Shown here piece by piece: positions 38,970 to 49,259 of a stretch of DNA of 54,013 nt; positions within the stretch are counted from its first letter, which is position 1, and each line of letters starts with the position of its first letter. The position numbers were made by a program, and so were the translations under genes. Under the pieces are notes generated by a model. It saw only the letters and a program-made list of their open reading frames with translations, did not search any database and had not been told where the DNA came from. The DNA comes from Cyanobium sp. CACIAM 14 (GTDB taxonomy: Bacteria; Cyanobacteriota; Cyanobacteriia; PCC-6307; Cyanobiaceae): contig JMRP01000018.1 of assembly GCA_000708525.1 (NCBI GenBank), forward strand, positions 1 to 54,013. The letters run 5' to 3'.

Positions 38970-40580
38970 TCAGGGGATGGCGGGCAGGCGGGGGCAGGCC
39001 TCCACCAGGGTGCGGGTGATCGCCGCCCGGGGGTGGGCCAGCAGGTCGGCGCCGCTGCCCTGTTCGACGACGTGGCCGCCGTCCAGCACGATCACGCGGT
39101 GGCAGAAGCCGCTGGCCACCGAGAGATCGTGGGTGATGAACAGCAGGCCCAGCCCGAGTTCGGCCTGCAGGCGCCGGAGCAGGCCCAGCACCTCCGCCTG
39201 CACCTCGGCGTCCAGCATGCTGACGCTCTCGTCGCAGAGCAGCACCTGGGGCTCCAGGATCAGCGCGCGGGCGATGGCGACCCGCTGCTGCTGACCGCCG
39301 GAGAGCTGCCGCGGCAGCCGGTCCTCGAAGGATCCGGCCGGCTCCAGCCCCACCAGCTCCAGTTGCAGGCGGACGCGGCGGCGGGCCTCCCGGTGGGAGG
39401 CCAGGCCGTGGATCAGCAGGGGGTCGGCCACCGCCTCGCCGATGGTCATCTGGGGGTTGAGACAGGCGAGGGGGTCCTGGAACACCATCTGCAGGCGGCG
39501 CCGGGCCCGCCGCAGCGGCCGCCCGCGCAGCTGCCGCAGGTCCACACCCTGGAGCCGCACCGAGCCGCCCCGCACCGGCGCCAGGCCCATCAGGGCACGG
39601 CAGAGGCTGCTCTTGCCGCAGCCCGAGGCCCCCACCACGCCGATGGTCTCCCCCTCGTGGAGGGTGAGGCTGACCCCGTCGACCGCCTTGATCCATCGCG
39701 GCGCCCAGGGCAGGGAGGGCAGCGGATGCCAGCTGCGCAGCTCCTCCACCTCCAGCAGCACCGGAGCGGCCGTGGGGGCCTCGCTGCGGCCACCCTCCCG
39801 CTCGCGGGCGGCGCGCACGAGCCGCCGGGCCAGGGGCGAGGCCGGCGCCGTCAGCAGCTGGTGGCTGGTGGCCTCCTCCACCAGCCGTCCCTGATCCAGC
39901 ACGGCGATGCGGTCGCACCAGCGGCCGGCCATGGCCAGGTCGTGGCTGATCAGCAGCAGTGCGCTGCCGGCCTCGGTGCAGAGGTCGCTGAGCTGGGCCA
40001 TCACCTGGCCCGCCACCGCCACGTCGAGGCTGGTGGTGGGTTCGTCGGCGATCACCAGGGGGGGAGCCATGGCCATGGCCAGGGCGATGGCCAGGCGCTG
40101 GCGCATGCCGCCGCTGAACTCATGGGGAAAGCTGCCGTAACGCCCCGGATCGATGCCCACCCGCGCCAGCAGTTCCCGGGCCCGCTGGCGGCCTCCGCCG
40201 CGGTGGGCGGCCAGGGTGTCGCGCAGGTGTTCGCCGATGGTGAGCAGCGGATTCAGGCGCGTCATCGGGTCCTGGAACACCAGGCCCACCGCCTCGCCCC
40301 GCAGCCGCCGCAGGGCGGTACGCCTCAGGCGCCGGGGGTCCTGCCCCGCCAGCAGCAGCTCCCCCTCGCAGCGGCTGCCGGGGGGCAGCAGCTGCAGCAC
40401 CGCCCGCGCCACGGTGCTCTTGCCGCAGCCCGAGGGACCCACCAGGGCCAGCCGTTCCCCTGGGTTCAGGCAAAGCTCCAGGCCGTCGAGGGTGGCGCGC
40501 TCGCTGCCGGGGTACTGCACCTGCAACCCGCCGATCCGCAGCACCGGTGCCTGGGTCATGGACGGGGCAGGCAGGGCCAT
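38970..40580 (-). CDS. Double-ATPase peptide/nickel-type ABC transporter protein
   Basis: This protein of about 536 aa fuses two ABC ATPase domains of the Dpp/Opp type. Domain 1 has Walker A GPSGCGKST, the signature FSGGMRQRLAIA and Walker B LVIADEPT; domain 2 has GASGCGKSS, LSGGQQQRVAIARAL and VLLCDESVSMLD. It would power import of di- or oligopeptides, or related small solutes, together with two permeases and a binding protein, none of which are nearby. In domain 2 the usual Glu-Pro-Thr after Walker B reads ESVS; the catalytic Glu is retained. ATG 40580 is chosen; 40637 and 40559 are alternatives. Confidence 0.9.
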   Translation of the reverse strand: MALPAPSMTQAPVLRIGGLQVQYPGSERATLDGLELCLNPGERLALVGPSGCGKSTVARAVLQLLPPGSRCEGELLLAGQDPRRLRRTALRRLRGEAVGLVFQDPMTRLNPLLTIGEHLRDTLAAHRGGGRQRARELLARVGIDPGRYGSFPHEFSGGMRQRLAIALAMAMAPPLVIADEPTTSLDVAVAGQVMAQLSDLCTEAGSALLLISHDLAMAGRWCDRIAVLDQGRLVEEATSHQLLTAPASPLARRLVRAAREREGGRSEAPTAAPVLLEVEELRSWHPLPSLPWAPRWIKAVDGVSLTLHEGETIGVVGASGCGKSSLCRALMGLAPVRGGSVRLQGVDLRQLRGRPLRRARRRLQMVFQDPLACLNPQMTIGEAVADPLLIHGLASHREARRRVRLQLELVGLEPAGSFEDRLPRQLSGGQQQRVAIARALILEPQVLLCDESVSMLDAEVQAEVLGLLRRLQAELGLGLLFITHDLSVASGFCHRVIVLDGGHVVEQGSGADLLAHPRAAITRTLVEACPRLPAIP

Positions 40581-40678
40581 GGACGACGCCGGCGGCGCCC
40601 AGTCTGGATGGCCGGCCACCCCAGTCCCCTGTTTCATGACGTTTGCCCCATACGATGGGGTGGACCCCGCAGGGTGTG

Positions 40679-43036
<2,358 letters not shown>

Positions 43037-43047
43037 GCCGGGCGGCG

Positions 43048-43431
43048 TCAGACCCGCTCGCGCAGATGCAGGATGTTGCCCTCCGGATCACAGACGTTGC
43101 GCACCCGCAGGCCGGGCCCGCTCCAGAGCGGACCCCAGACCCTGCCGCCGCAGCGCTCGACGATGGTTTCGGCCTCGGCCAGAGTCCCGACGGTGAAGAA
43201 CGGCTTGATCGCCTGGGTCTCGCGTGGCACCGGGGGAACATCGATGACGACGGACCGGCCGAAGGCTTCGGGAATGGCGTGGAGGATCAGCTGGGTGTCC
43301 TGGGTCTGGAGCACTCTGTGCTCCGCATCGGCGAGCAGCACCCTGGCCTCCAGGACCTGTTCGTAGAAGGCCGACATGACAGGCAGGGTCTTCGCGTAGA
43401 TCAGGACGCCGCTGGTGGCGGGTGCGGGCAT
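43048..43431 (-). CDS. Glyoxalase/bleomycin-resistance/dioxygenase-fold protein
   Basis: This 127-aa vicinal-oxygen-chelate protein has the pattern VLIYAKTLPVMSAFYEQVL at the N-terminus, QLILHAIP in the middle and VRNVCDPEGNILHLRERV at the end, where Glu/His metal ligands normally lie. The substrate is unknown; family members include resistance proteins and dioxygenases. It follows the DUF488 gene by 8 bp on the same strand and converges on rel with an 11-bp gap. Confidence 0.82.
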   Translation of the reverse strand: MPAPATSGVLIYAKTLPVMSAFYEQVLEARVLLADAEHRVLQTQDTQLILHAIPEAFGRSVVIDVPPVPRETQAIKPFFTVGTLAEAETIVERCGGRVWGPLWSGPGLRVRNVCDPEGNILHLRERV

Positions 43432-43439
43432 GGGTCACC

Positions 43440-43799
43440 TCACGTCTCGAGGGTTGAAAGCAGATACTCCTTCAGGGCCAGGGCGTGGTTGCACCCGGTG
43501 TCCCGCGCCGAGAAGAGCAGCGTCAGACGTCCCCGTCTCGCCTGGTCCAGCAACCTCCCCACGGCCTCCGGCCTGGCATCAAGTTCCAGAAAGTATCGGC
43601 CCTTGAAGGCCTCCCATTTCGATCGGTCATGGTGGAACCACTGGCGCAGATCGCTGCTGGGGGCCACGTCCTTCAGCCAGAGATCCGCTCGCACATCGTC
43701 CTTCGTCATTCCGCGCGGCCAGATCCGATCCACGAGAACTCGGGTCCCATCCTCCGGATGGACGGCTTCGTAGACTCTTTTCGTGCGAATGACCAGCAT
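43440..43799 (-). CDS. DUF488 family protein (YeaO-like)
   Basis: This 119-aa protein has the DUF488 signature RVLVDRIWPRGMTKDDVRADLWLKDVAPS, a central FHHDRSKWEAFKGRYFLEL and a C-terminal LLFSARDTGCNHALALKEYL. The family is widespread and small, with no settled biochemical role. It probably forms a two-gene operon with the glyoxalase-like gene downstream. Confidence 0.9.
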   Translation of the reverse strand: MLVIRTKRVYEAVHPEDGTRVLVDRIWPRGMTKDDVRADLWLKDVAPSSDLRQWFHHDRSKWEAFKGRYFLELDARPEAVGRLLDQARRGRLTLLFSARDTGCNHALALKEYLLSTLET

Positions 43800-44063
43800 G
43801 GTGTGGCCGTTTCAGCAGGTTTCTGAACCGGAGGTGGGCCAGGGTCTGGATGCCAGGATGCATCTTGGTGGATTGATCTTCATGAATGCATCTTCACGGA
43901 TGGATCTGCCGGATCAGCCCTGAATGCCAGGTGACGAAGGTCATGACAATATTGCCACTGTGTTCCACTCCTGAGCCGATCAGCTGCAATGGGAATGAGA
44001 TCCAGCCGCCCGCAGTGCTCAGGGCTGACGTTGCGGCTTCCTCACCGTGGCGTTCTGGATACA
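43800..44063. other. Intergenic region between DUF488 and the attC-like site
   Basis: This stretch has lower GC than the core genes and no ORF I can support. It would hold the promoter of the DUF488 gene and the boundary between the core chromosome and the accessory stretch. No second attC-like structure was found in it. Confidence 0.4.
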
Positions 44064-44117
44064 ACCTATCCCGTTGGCTGCTGAGCCACCGCCGTTTGTT
44101 GCAGCCGCGAGTTAGGT
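44064..44117 (-). repeat. attC-like recombination site (integron cassette end)
   Basis: This 54-bp imperfect inverted repeat has attC architecture. On the minus strand it begins with ACCTAAC (fits RYYYAAC) at 44117-44111. A 4-base spacer follows, then GGCTGC (44106-44101), a 19-base centre, GCAGCC (44081-44076), a 5-base spacer and GATAGGT (44070-44064; GTTRRRY with one mismatch). The outer arms pair at six of seven positions and the inner arms at six of six. The TAA stop of the adjacent gene lies inside the first core box, as is common for integron cassettes. The mutated GTT suggests reduced or lost activity. Confidence 0.65.
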
Positions 44118-44528
44118 CGTGGGATATCCCAGTGCCTCAAGCTCTTGAACAACAATGCTCAGCATGCCTGCATCAAAGGCGAAGCCGAACTCGCACTTCT
44201 GGTTGAACCCGTCTGGACTGCGCCAGCCAAGGAACCCAGAGACTGCCATGTGCCCAGCATGGTCAGTCGCCCAAAAGGTCAGCTTCAGGTTCTGTGGACT
44301 GGCGCCCACAAGCTCCGCCTGACCTTGGCGTACATGTTCAAGAGCACGTAGCTGATGCATGAATCCACGCCAATCGTTTGCGACTACCCAGGCTTGATCA
44401 GCCGCTGAGTATCCCCCAACGACGATCGTGATATTGAGCAGCAGATCCTCGCCCGCCGGGGTGCCAGGCTTCCCGAAGTCGGAGCGCTCGATGGTCACAA
44501 CCTGGCCAAACTCTCCAAGTAACTTCAT
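44112..44528 (-). CDS. Hypothetical protein, possibly WapI-like immunity protein (cassette-borne)
   Basis: This protein of about 138 aa has no signal peptide or membrane segment. The pattern DWRGFMHQLRALEHVRQGQAEL, then LKLTFWATDHAGHMAVSGFLGWRS and a C-terminal LSIVVQELEALGYP resembles the WapI/DUF6228-type immunity proteins that neutralise polymorphic toxins. This is a weak, by-eye similarity. I chose ATG 44528, which lies shortly after a GTTAAC (44538-44543) that could mark the cassette junction; ATG 44555 and 44567 are alternatives. Its stop overlaps the attC-like site. GC is clearly lower than in the core genes. Confidence 0.6.
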   Translation of the reverse strand: MKLLGEFGQVVTIERSDFGKPGTPAGEDLLLNITIVVGGYSAADQAWVVANDWRGFMHQLRALEHVRQGQAELVGASPQNLKLTFWATDHAGHMAVSGFLGWRSPDGFNQKCEFGFAFDAGMLSIVVQELEALGYPTT

Positions 44529-44623
44529 GCGTTTTGCGTTAACCCTGCTAATCATAAGCGGGCCCAAGCTTGGGTAAGGCCGATTCCCCTCGCCCAGTCT
44601 TCTGTATCTTGATGCTTGAAGGC

Positions 44624-44857
44624 CTAATCATCGGTAGATAACCCTTCTGTGCCCAGCCTAAGCAGCATCGACAACACGGGCTCCTCGTCGACGGAGTAAA
44701 CGACCCGATAGATGCCTTGACGAAAATGATATAGGGTAGGCTTGTCCGCGATCTTTTCAGGGCTTGATGCCAGCGGTTGATGCGCCAATGAATTGATCTT
44801 CCCAATCAACTGTGTAAACGCTTCCCGATATGATGAGGCATGTGGATCTGTGGCGGC
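44624..44857 (-). pseudogene. RelE/ParE-type toxin fragment
   Basis: An open stretch of 77 codons without an ATG upstream reads AFTQLIGKINSLAHQPL, then PEKIADKPTLYHFRQGIYRVVYSVDEEP, the C-terminal two-thirds of a RelE/ParE mRNA-interferase or gyrase-poison fold (IAxxP, then the central YRVVY strand). A TAA at 44858 cuts off the first 20 or so residues, and the only starts (TTG 44809) give 61 aa. No intact antitoxin gene is visible upstream, only short open fragments. I read it as a decayed toxin gene of a toxin-antitoxin cassette. Confidence 0.55.
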
Positions 44858-44860
44858 TTA

Positions 44861-45270
44861 TGACTTAATCGAGTGACTATATTTATCTGCTATATCCTGG
44901 GTTTCGATGGCTCCTCGAGGTCAATGCACGGCCGGTCTTCTCTTTCGTCTGCATTGCCTAAATCATAAGCATCTACGGCTTAAACCATGCACCATGCTTT
45001 ATTGATCATATCCGATATTGAACGATGGCTGCATTGGCTCTTTGGAGCAGCGCGCGATGAACATCCGCCTCAAAGTAGAGATGGTGGCCCGCTTCGGTTC
45101 TGCAGCGTTGCCTCCCTGGCGCTCTGGCGTAAAGGCATGAAGGTGGCAGCACTTCTGTCCTTGCTTTGATCCTGCTAGCGTTTGAGCCAGGCTATTTTCG
45201 GCTCAGAAGGCTCTGGGCCGCGTAGGCCATGCTGACACAATGGCTTGGTGGTGGTCAGCGTGATCGAGGG
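44861..45270. other. Gene-free stretch in the accessory region
   Basis: About 400 bp of AT-richer DNA hold no convincing ORF; a 60-codon plus-strand frame at 44987-45169 has no supporting feature. An inverted repeat GCTGAC (45231-45236)/GTCAGC (45254-45259) lies 11 bases from the GTTAGGC box and could be the inner arms of a second, decayed attC. Confidence 0.4.
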
Positions 45271-45277
45271 GTTAGGC
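45271..45277 (-). repeat. Candidate attC core box
   Basis: GTTAGGC (GCCTAAC on the minus strand) matches the integron core consensus exactly and lies about 110 bp downstream of the DUF962 gene. A matching partner box was not found, so it is an isolated half-site or chance. Confidence 0.3.
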
Positions 45278-45384
45278 GGCATCGCTGATTTGGAGAAGCA
45301 GTCCGCAAGTGTCGAACACGTGCCGAGCCGGATTGAGGGCAATGCGTGTAGACAATGGCGACACTGACTCCGGCAGCCCGTAGT

Positions 45385-45696
45385 TCAGAAAGGTTGTTTG
45401 CCGGTGAGCGTATCCCACCACAGCCGCCAATCTCCCATGAAGCTGAGTAGCGGGTACTGGAACGTGGCAGGCTTGTTGTGCTCGAAGAAGAAGTGCCCAG
45501 CCCAGGAGGATGCATAGCCCTGTATCAGGGCGATGAGAATGAGCCAGGCGTCTCCACGGACAACAGCGGCAAGAAACAGGATGACTCCGATGGTCGTACC
45601 CAGGACGTGCAAACGCCGCGATATACGATTCTTGTGCTCCTCAAGGTAGAAGGTATAGAACTCAGTAAATGTGTGGAATCGCTTTGATTCTACCAC
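45385..45696 (-). CDS. DUF962/Mpo1-like small membrane protein
   Basis: This 103-aa protein has the Mpo1/DUF962 layout: TFTEFYTFYLEEHKNRISRRLHVLGT, two membrane helices (VILFLAAVVRG; AWLILIALIQGYASSWAGH), then FFFEHNKPATFQYPLLSFMGDWRLWWDTL. The conserved His residues (EEH, RRLH, AGH, FEH) match the iron-binding His set of yeast Mpo1, a 2-hydroxy fatty acid dioxygenase; bacterial homologues are mostly uncharacterised. It lies among orphan same-strand genes of lower GC and could be cassette-borne. Confidence 0.85.
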   Translation of the reverse strand: MVESKRFHTFTEFYTFYLEEHKNRISRRLHVLGTTIGVILFLAAVVRGDAWLILIALIQGYASSWAGHFFFEHNKPATFQYPLLSFMGDWRLWWDTLTGKQPF

Positions 45697-45753
45697 GAGA
45701 TTCTCCGAAAGTCGCTTGCGTTGACGTCTTTTGCTTGAGATTGGCGGCAGGCA

Positions 45754-47301
45754 CTAAGCAGGCGGTCGGAACCAGCGCTGCAGCATCACGTCCTTGACCA
45801 CTTGGCCATTCTCGTCCCAGCACATATAACGCAGCCGCGGACACATGGGGTTACCCTTGGCAGGTACCTCCGCATACGTGAACAGCGCCTCCCGTTCGCT
45901 CAGCGGCACCTTGAAGCAACCGAAAATAATCTCCCCGATGCTTGTGCCGTCATGGAGATGAACTATCGTTTCAACTCGTGCTCTCCCTGATTCGGTCGGA
46001 TCCTTACGAGGTGGCTTCGGCGTCATTGTGCCGGTTGGCCAGATCGCGATCCGGTCCCGGCCATCGCGCCGGAACAGGAATCCCGGCCCCAGCGATGCCG
46101 TTTCGCCCGCGCTGTGCTGTCCCCATAGCTGCCGGAGCCGTTCAGATTCCGTGCAACTCGGGCTTCTCGCACCCAGGCTGCGGCTCATCATGCTCTCACC
46201 CCATCCTTCCGCGCCGCGATGGCGGGGGCCAAGCGCAAGTGCGGCGATCATCTGGATGGGCATGATGACAAGATGCGGCAAGTTAGTAAATCTCTTGCAG
46301 TTCCCGCAGGTCGGCACGGCGGAACGTGCCGGGCACTCGTCCCCGAAGAAATCATAGCTGAACTGGTTGGGAACGAGGTCCTTGAGGATTGGGCGGTGCA
46401 TGAACTCGCGGGTTTGCGTACCACCGCTATGCAGATTATCAAAAACATAAACATCTGCTTGGTTTGCCGACGTCGCGTTCACCCTCATGCCGAGACAGCT
46501 CGTCTCCCATCCATCGCGGTCCAGCCAAGTTCCTTCCAACCACTCAACGATCGGCTGGTGACGCCATGGATGCAACTCGCAGTCTTGGCGCTCTATCGGC
46601 GTCGACGGCCCAAAACTGAACGGCTGGTGCTGGTTGGCCGACAGCCAGTAGAAGCTGTCGATGTAACCGCAGATCCCGATGTCGTTGTCGTTCGGCCCGA
46701 ACCTCCGCATCGGTTCCATGGCCAGTGAGCGAAGGTCATCGAGAGTGAAGACATGTCGTGCAGAGATCACGGTCTGGTAACAAGGAACCGTTACATCGAT
46801 GTTCTCCGTCCCCCAGAGGCCTCCTAGGATCCCGCCGACGATCACTCCGGGGAGCCCGAAGCCGCTTGCACCGAGCAGCGTTAAGAAACCAGCACGTGAC
46901 CATTTGTCGAGATCGTCCTGGGAGACGGTCATCTGCCGAAACCAAACTCGCGGCAGCATGAAGACCTCGACTTCTAGGAACTGTCCCTCAGACACCGCAA
47001 GGGAATCGAGGGCAAAGCGCGGAAACTCTTGTCCAAGACTGATGTCGTGGATGTCGTTGCGCGCCGGTATCGCGATCTGGAGCCCCTGCGCGTAGAGCCC
47101 GCTGTCGTCGACTCGGTACTCGGGCGGCAGAGCTCTATTGGCATCCGGCGGAAAGGAGCCGACCTCCCGAATGTCGAGCGCAACCTCGGGATTTCTACTG
47201 TCCCTGAGCGTGTCTCGCATGAATAGCCATACAGCCTGGTCTGGCTTGAGACCGTTGACCAGTTCAACCTGCTCAAACGCAATCGAGAAAAGCTCAGCCA
47301 T
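45754..47301 (-). CDS. Large hypothetical protein of unknown family
   Basis: This 515-aa protein matches no family I recognise. There is no signal peptide. The first 130 residues look beta-rich and acidic. A long Gly-rich hydrophobic segment follows (about 136-165, AGFLTLLGASGFGLPGVIVG and onward), which could be a membrane hairpin or a buried glycine-zipper. The centre is Trp/His-rich (LHPWRHQPIVEWLEGTW), with a Cys cluster (CPARSAVPTCGNCKRF) that could bind metal, and the C-terminus is beta-rich (ETIVHLHDGTSIGEIIFGCF). It is the largest gene in the accessory stretch, on the same strand as its orphan neighbours, with lower GC than the core genes. Confidence 0.7.
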   Translation of the reverse strand: MAELFSIAFEQVELVNGLKPDQAVWLFMRDTLRDSRNPEVALDIREVGSFPPDANRALPPEYRVDDSGLYAQGLQIAIPARNDIHDISLGQEFPRFALDSLAVSEGQFLEVEVFMLPRVWFRQMTVSQDDLDKWSRAGFLTLLGASGFGLPGVIVGGILGGLWGTENIDVTVPCYQTVISARHVFTLDDLRSLAMEPMRRFGPNDNDIGICGYIDSFYWLSANQHQPFSFGPSTPIERQDCELHPWRHQPIVEWLEGTWLDRDGWETSCLGMRVNATSANQADVYVFDNLHSGGTQTREFMHRPILKDLVPNQFSYDFFGDECPARSAVPTCGNCKRFTNLPHLVIMPIQMIAALALGPRHRGAEGWGESMMSRSLGARSPSCTESERLRQLWGQHSAGETASLGPGFLFRRDGRDRIAIWPTGTMTPKPPRKDPTESGRARVETIVHLHDGTSIGEIIFGCFKVPLSEREALFTYAEVPAKGNPMCPRLRYMCWDENGQVVKDVMLQRWFRPPA

Positions 47302-47457
47302 TCTGGGTACTCACCTATGCCTTTGACGTCTAGCTGTGGTTAGCAACCCTGCCAACAGCCTCTTCATGTTCGCTCACAAGTCGCGAACCCCAATCGAGCC
47401 CGATCGAGGAGTACTTGGCCAAATCCGAAAGGCACTATTGGCCACTTATCTGTATGC

Positions 47458-47937
47458 CTAAGGTCTGTGCTCAGCGGTAGGCGAGAAGCGCAGCTTTTTG
47501 CTTCTCCGCTGGAGCGAATTGTCAGCGGTCGGTTCGATGTGACAGTGCTCTGCGACACACTCAAAGGTGCTGTCTCGGAAATAGAAGAGGAAATGTTGGC
47601 TTTGGCCGCGTGGCAAGCCAACAGAAATCCAGTCTTTTGGGGCGCCCAGCAAAGCACTGTCGCCTTGAACCAGATAGAATTCACCCCAGGCAGGCGCAAG
47701 TTCGCTGAACCGGCACTGTCCTCGGTGCCAGCCCTCATCATTTGTTGGGCCGAGGCGATAATGTGTACAGTGCACGAAACGCAAAACTGCAGTTTCGCCC
47801 TCTTCAAACTCAGGATACTGGAATGCGTTGACGTAGAACGAGAGGATCAAGTCTTCTCCCTGAATCTCAACAGTGGGCTCCGGGGCGTTGGGTTCAGCAT
47901 TCCAGCCCTCGTTGAGTCGAAGGAACAATGTCTGCAT
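47458..47937 (-). CDS. Hypothetical protein of unknown family
   Basis: This 159-aa soluble acidic protein is rich in aromatic residues. Notable stretches are ILSFYVNAFQYPEFEEGE, HYRLGPTNDEGWHRGQCRFS, WGEFYLVQGD and HFLFYFRDSTFECVAEHC. The compact beta-rich look, absence of a signal and cassette-like setting resemble immunity proteins, but I recognise no family. It is the orphan gene closest to the 3' end of the integrase remnant (about 90 bp away) and has an ATTTAAC box (minus strand, 47957-47951) just upstream of its start. Confidence 0.65.
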   Translation of the reverse strand: MQTLFLRLNEGWNAEPNAPEPTVEIQGEDLILSFYVNAFQYPEFEEGETAVLRFVHCTHYRLGPTNDEGWHRGQCRFSELAPAWGEFYLVQGDSALLGAPKDWISVGLPRGQSQHFLFYFRDSTFECVAEHCHIEPTADNSLQRRSKKLRFSPTAEHRP

Positions 47938-48025
47938 AAGACGGCTATCGTTAAATAGGCGGGTCCGGTCGCTATCTCCGCCTCAAGGCCTGTTCAGCCT
48001 ACGCACCCTGAGCCACAGTCAGGGC

Positions 48026-48968
48026 TCATCGGCCGGGCTTGAGACCCCCCAGAGGACCGCGATTCAGCACAGGCCTGTCGATCCTCGGGGTCTTCAGATG
48101 GCTGTTGCCTGGTAACTCCTGAATGGTGGGCATGTCCTGACCGCGTTCCAGGAGTTGGGTGGCGAAGGAGTGACGCAGGCTGCGGCAGGTGGCCCGCTTG
48201 CTGATCCCCGTCGCCAGCACCGCTCGGCGCACCGCGTTCTGGATCAGGCTCTGATCCATGTGGTCGCGGACCTGTTTGCCGGATGCCTGATTGCTCCAGC
48301 GGCTCTGTTGCGGCAAAGCCCATTGCCTTTCCCATTCCACAGACGCATTCGGATATTTCAGCGCGAGGGCTTTGGGTGGCTGCACCCGTCCCCAGACATC
48401 GGCCAGATCCTGCAGGTGGATCCTCCTCCCCTCCAAATGAGTGTGCAGCTGCTGTGCCATACGATGACGCGGCGGGGGAGGCGGACCTTGTCGCCCTTCC
48501 CGTCGCCCACCGTCAACTCGTGCCTGCTGAAGTCGAGGTCATGCACCCTTGACCTGCGGGCTTCCATCAACCACAGGCCGCTTCCAAAGAGCAGCCCTGG
48601 CACCATCCAGTCTCTGTATCACTGCCCGTACCTCTTGCGTGGTGAGCACCATCGGCAGCCGTCTGCGTCCGCGCACGCACCACCCGTTCCGGTTCCAGAT
48701 TCCTATCCGGCAGTTCGCGGTGTAGAAACTGCAGGGCTGCCCATGCCTGATTCTGGGTGGAGGCGCTCGCCTGCTGCTCCAGCGTCGGGTGGCTGAGGAA
48801 CACATTCACCTCGGCGCTGTCCATCTTGTGGGGATGGCGCATGCGGTGAAACCGCAGAAATCGCAGAGGCCACTGCTCGGAGTCGGTCACCGTGCGCTGG
48901 GCGCATTGCTGCGCCTGCAGTCCCTCCCGGTAGCGGTGGATCAGCCCGATGGGGTGGAAGTTCTCCAT
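48026..48968 (-). pseudogene. intI: Degenerate integron-type tyrosine recombinase (IntI-like)
   Basis: A tyrosine recombinase can be read across at least three frameshifts. The N-terminal part (RFHRMRHPHKMDSAEVNVFL; SASTQNQAWAALQFLHREL) runs from about 48968 to 48655. LPMVLTTQEVRAVIQRLDGA comes next, then GSGLWLMEARRSRVHDLDF with DGKGDKVRLP, and the C-terminal part from 48460. The segment LALKYPNASVEWERQWALP corresponds to the extra helix region that separates IntI from XerC/D. Catalytic residues are damaged: the His of HxLRH is Arg (CRSLRHSFATQLLERG), LLGH is LPGN, and the nucleophilic Tyr of MIYTHVLN is Asp (RIDRPVLN). The enzyme is therefore dead. Neighbouring orphan genes lie at its 3' end on the same strand. 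Confidence 0.8.
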
Positions 48969-49259
48969 CGGATCCGATGTGGAGGCACAGGCGCAGGATG
49001 CCCCCGGAGGGCTTCCTGCACCCATATGTTCCTGTATGTTCCTGCGAGCACCTTCCTGAGCCCCGCTCCTCGGCCGGCCCTTCCCTTCGAGCCGTCCATC
49101 AAGATCCTGGACCCTGGGGATCGAGCACTGGGACGTGGTGACGGCGTCCGGGTTCCCCTTCATTCGCCTGCGCTACCGCAACGGCCCTCTGCTGCGCCCG
49201 TTCGGCATCTAGAACACCTGGCGGGGGGATGGCCGCGGCTTCCTCCACGGCCAGCTCCG

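Noticed and set aside
44987-45169. Plus-strand 60-codon ORF in the accessory stretch
   Set aside because: No ribosome binding site, domain or coding signature; it is probably chance.
47333-47345. GGTTAGCAACC near the start of the 515-aa gene as an attC core
   Set aside because: It does not fit GTTRRRY in either orientation and has no paired arm.
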